In this document: in pieces, positions 5,507 to 5,941 of the stretch
How positions within the stretch are numbered: position 1 is the stretch's first letter
Layout: each line of letters begins with the position of its first letter
Assembly (NCBI GenBank): GCA_046724655.1
Contig: JBKOWY010000151.1
Location: 1-5,941 of the forward strand
Length of the DNA stretch: 5,941 nt
Direction of reading: 5' to 3'
DNA from: JALZAA01 sp046724655
GTDB taxonomy: Bacteria > Actinomycetota > Acidimicrobiia > IMCC26256 > JACDBD01
Position numbers and translations under genes: made by a program
The notes under the pieces: model-generated
The model's database searches: none
Told to the model about the DNA's origin: nothing
Seen by the model: only the letters and a program-made list of their open reading frames with translations

Positions 5507-5941
5507 TCAGCGTGCCGGCGCAGGCGCTCCGAGATGGGTCGCGAGGAACGCGGCGGTGCGGTTCCACGCACGGGCGGCGACGGCGGGGGCGTGCCACTCC
5601 GCATACGGGTTGTCGAACGCGTGACCGGCGCCCTCGTACACCTCGATTTCGACGTTCGGTGTCGCGCGCGCCGCGACCCGGAGCTTGCCGAGCGATTCGG
5701 GAGGGATGAACACGTCGTCGGTGCCGAATTGCAGGAGCGCCGGGCACGTCACCTCTCCGATGCGCTCGGCGAGAAGTTCGACCCCGACGCCGTAGTAAGC
5801 CACCGCGCAGTGGGGATCGAGCTCGCAGGCGACGCCGTAGGCGAGCCCGCCCCCGAAGCAGAACCCCATGACGCCGACCGGGCCGTCGACCTCGGGCTTG
5901 GTCCGCAGGTACGCAAGCGCAGCATCGGCGTCGCGCACGCC
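5507..5941 (-). CDS. Dienelactone hydrolase family protein, partial
   Basis: About 144 C-terminal residues of an alpha/beta hydrolase are visible; the N-terminal part lies beyond the window edge, and the codon before the first in-frame GTG (5936-5938) is Gly, so the frame continues outward. The nucleophile elbow MGFCFGGG has Cys in the G-x-C-x-G-G pattern of dienelactone hydrolases, followed by GTDDVFIPPE (acid residue Asp) and EGAGHAFDN (His), giving the Cys-Asp-His triad in order. The spacing fits the C-terminal two-thirds of a protein of about 220-250 residues. Family members hydrolyse dienelactones in chloroaromatic breakdown, but many act on other esters or lactones, so the substrate is unknown. 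It converges on the kinase gene with only 18 bp between stop codons and probably belongs to a separate transcription unit. No signal peptide can be judged. Confidence 0.9.
   Translation of the reverse strand, partial: GVRDADAALAYLRTKPEVDGPVGVMGFCFGGGLAYGVACELDPHCAVAYYGVGVELLAERIGEVTCPALLQFGTDDVFIPPESLGKLRVAARATPNVEIEVYEGAGHAFDNPYAEWHAPAVAARAWNRTAAFLATHLGAPAPAR

Noticed and set aside
4780..5604. 274-codon minus-strand frame opposite the kinase tail
   Set aside because: Mirrors the repeat and Thr/Pro-rich codons of the kinase; no domain, and it also overlaps the hydrolase.

Overview
The window is very GC-rich. The proteins read as actinobacterial: a GSI-beta glutamine synthetase, a mycobacterial-type GlnA2, a GlnR-type orphan regulator and a PknB-like membrane kinase. 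I place the organism in Actinobacteriota by this family resemblance. A less-studied, possibly environmental lineage such as Acidimicrobiia is a guess, since nothing here gives species-level placement.

Layout: (1) 1-284, minus strand: a short AbiEi-antitoxin-like N-terminal module that stops early, probably a truncated or decayed gene. (2) 311-356: an inverted repeat behind glnA. (3) 394-1833, minus: glnA, the main GSI-beta glutamine synthetase, with the adenylylation-site tyrosine. (4) 1834-2084: the shared divergent control region, with weak GlnR/PhoP-like 11-bp-phased motifs. (5) 2085-3431, plus: a GlnA2-type glutamine-synthetase-like enzyme without the adenylylation tyrosine, with changed ammonium-site residues and a 7-residue insertion in the Glu-flap loop. 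(6) 3434-4150, plus: a GlnR-like winged-helix response regulator with a degenerate receiver, apparently translationally coupled to the synthetase. (7) 4217-5488, plus: a single-pass Ser/Thr protein kinase with 5-residue juxtamembrane repeats and a short Thr/Pro-rich outer tail. (8) 5507-5941, minus: the C-terminal part of a dienelactone-hydrolase family enzyme, cut by the window edge and convergent with the kinase.

The core is a nitrogen-assimilation locus. A regulated glutamine synthetase and a second, possibly amine-specialised synthetase diverge from one control region, and the second is followed by what looks like the global nitrogen regulator. GlnR as regulator of both promoters, and the kinase as a modifier of GlnR or a synthetase, are inferences from gene order. 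I saw no CRISPR array, tRNA, rRNA, insertion sequence or phage gene. The most unusual points are the synthetase-GlnR-kinase arrangement and the altered active site of the second synthetase.
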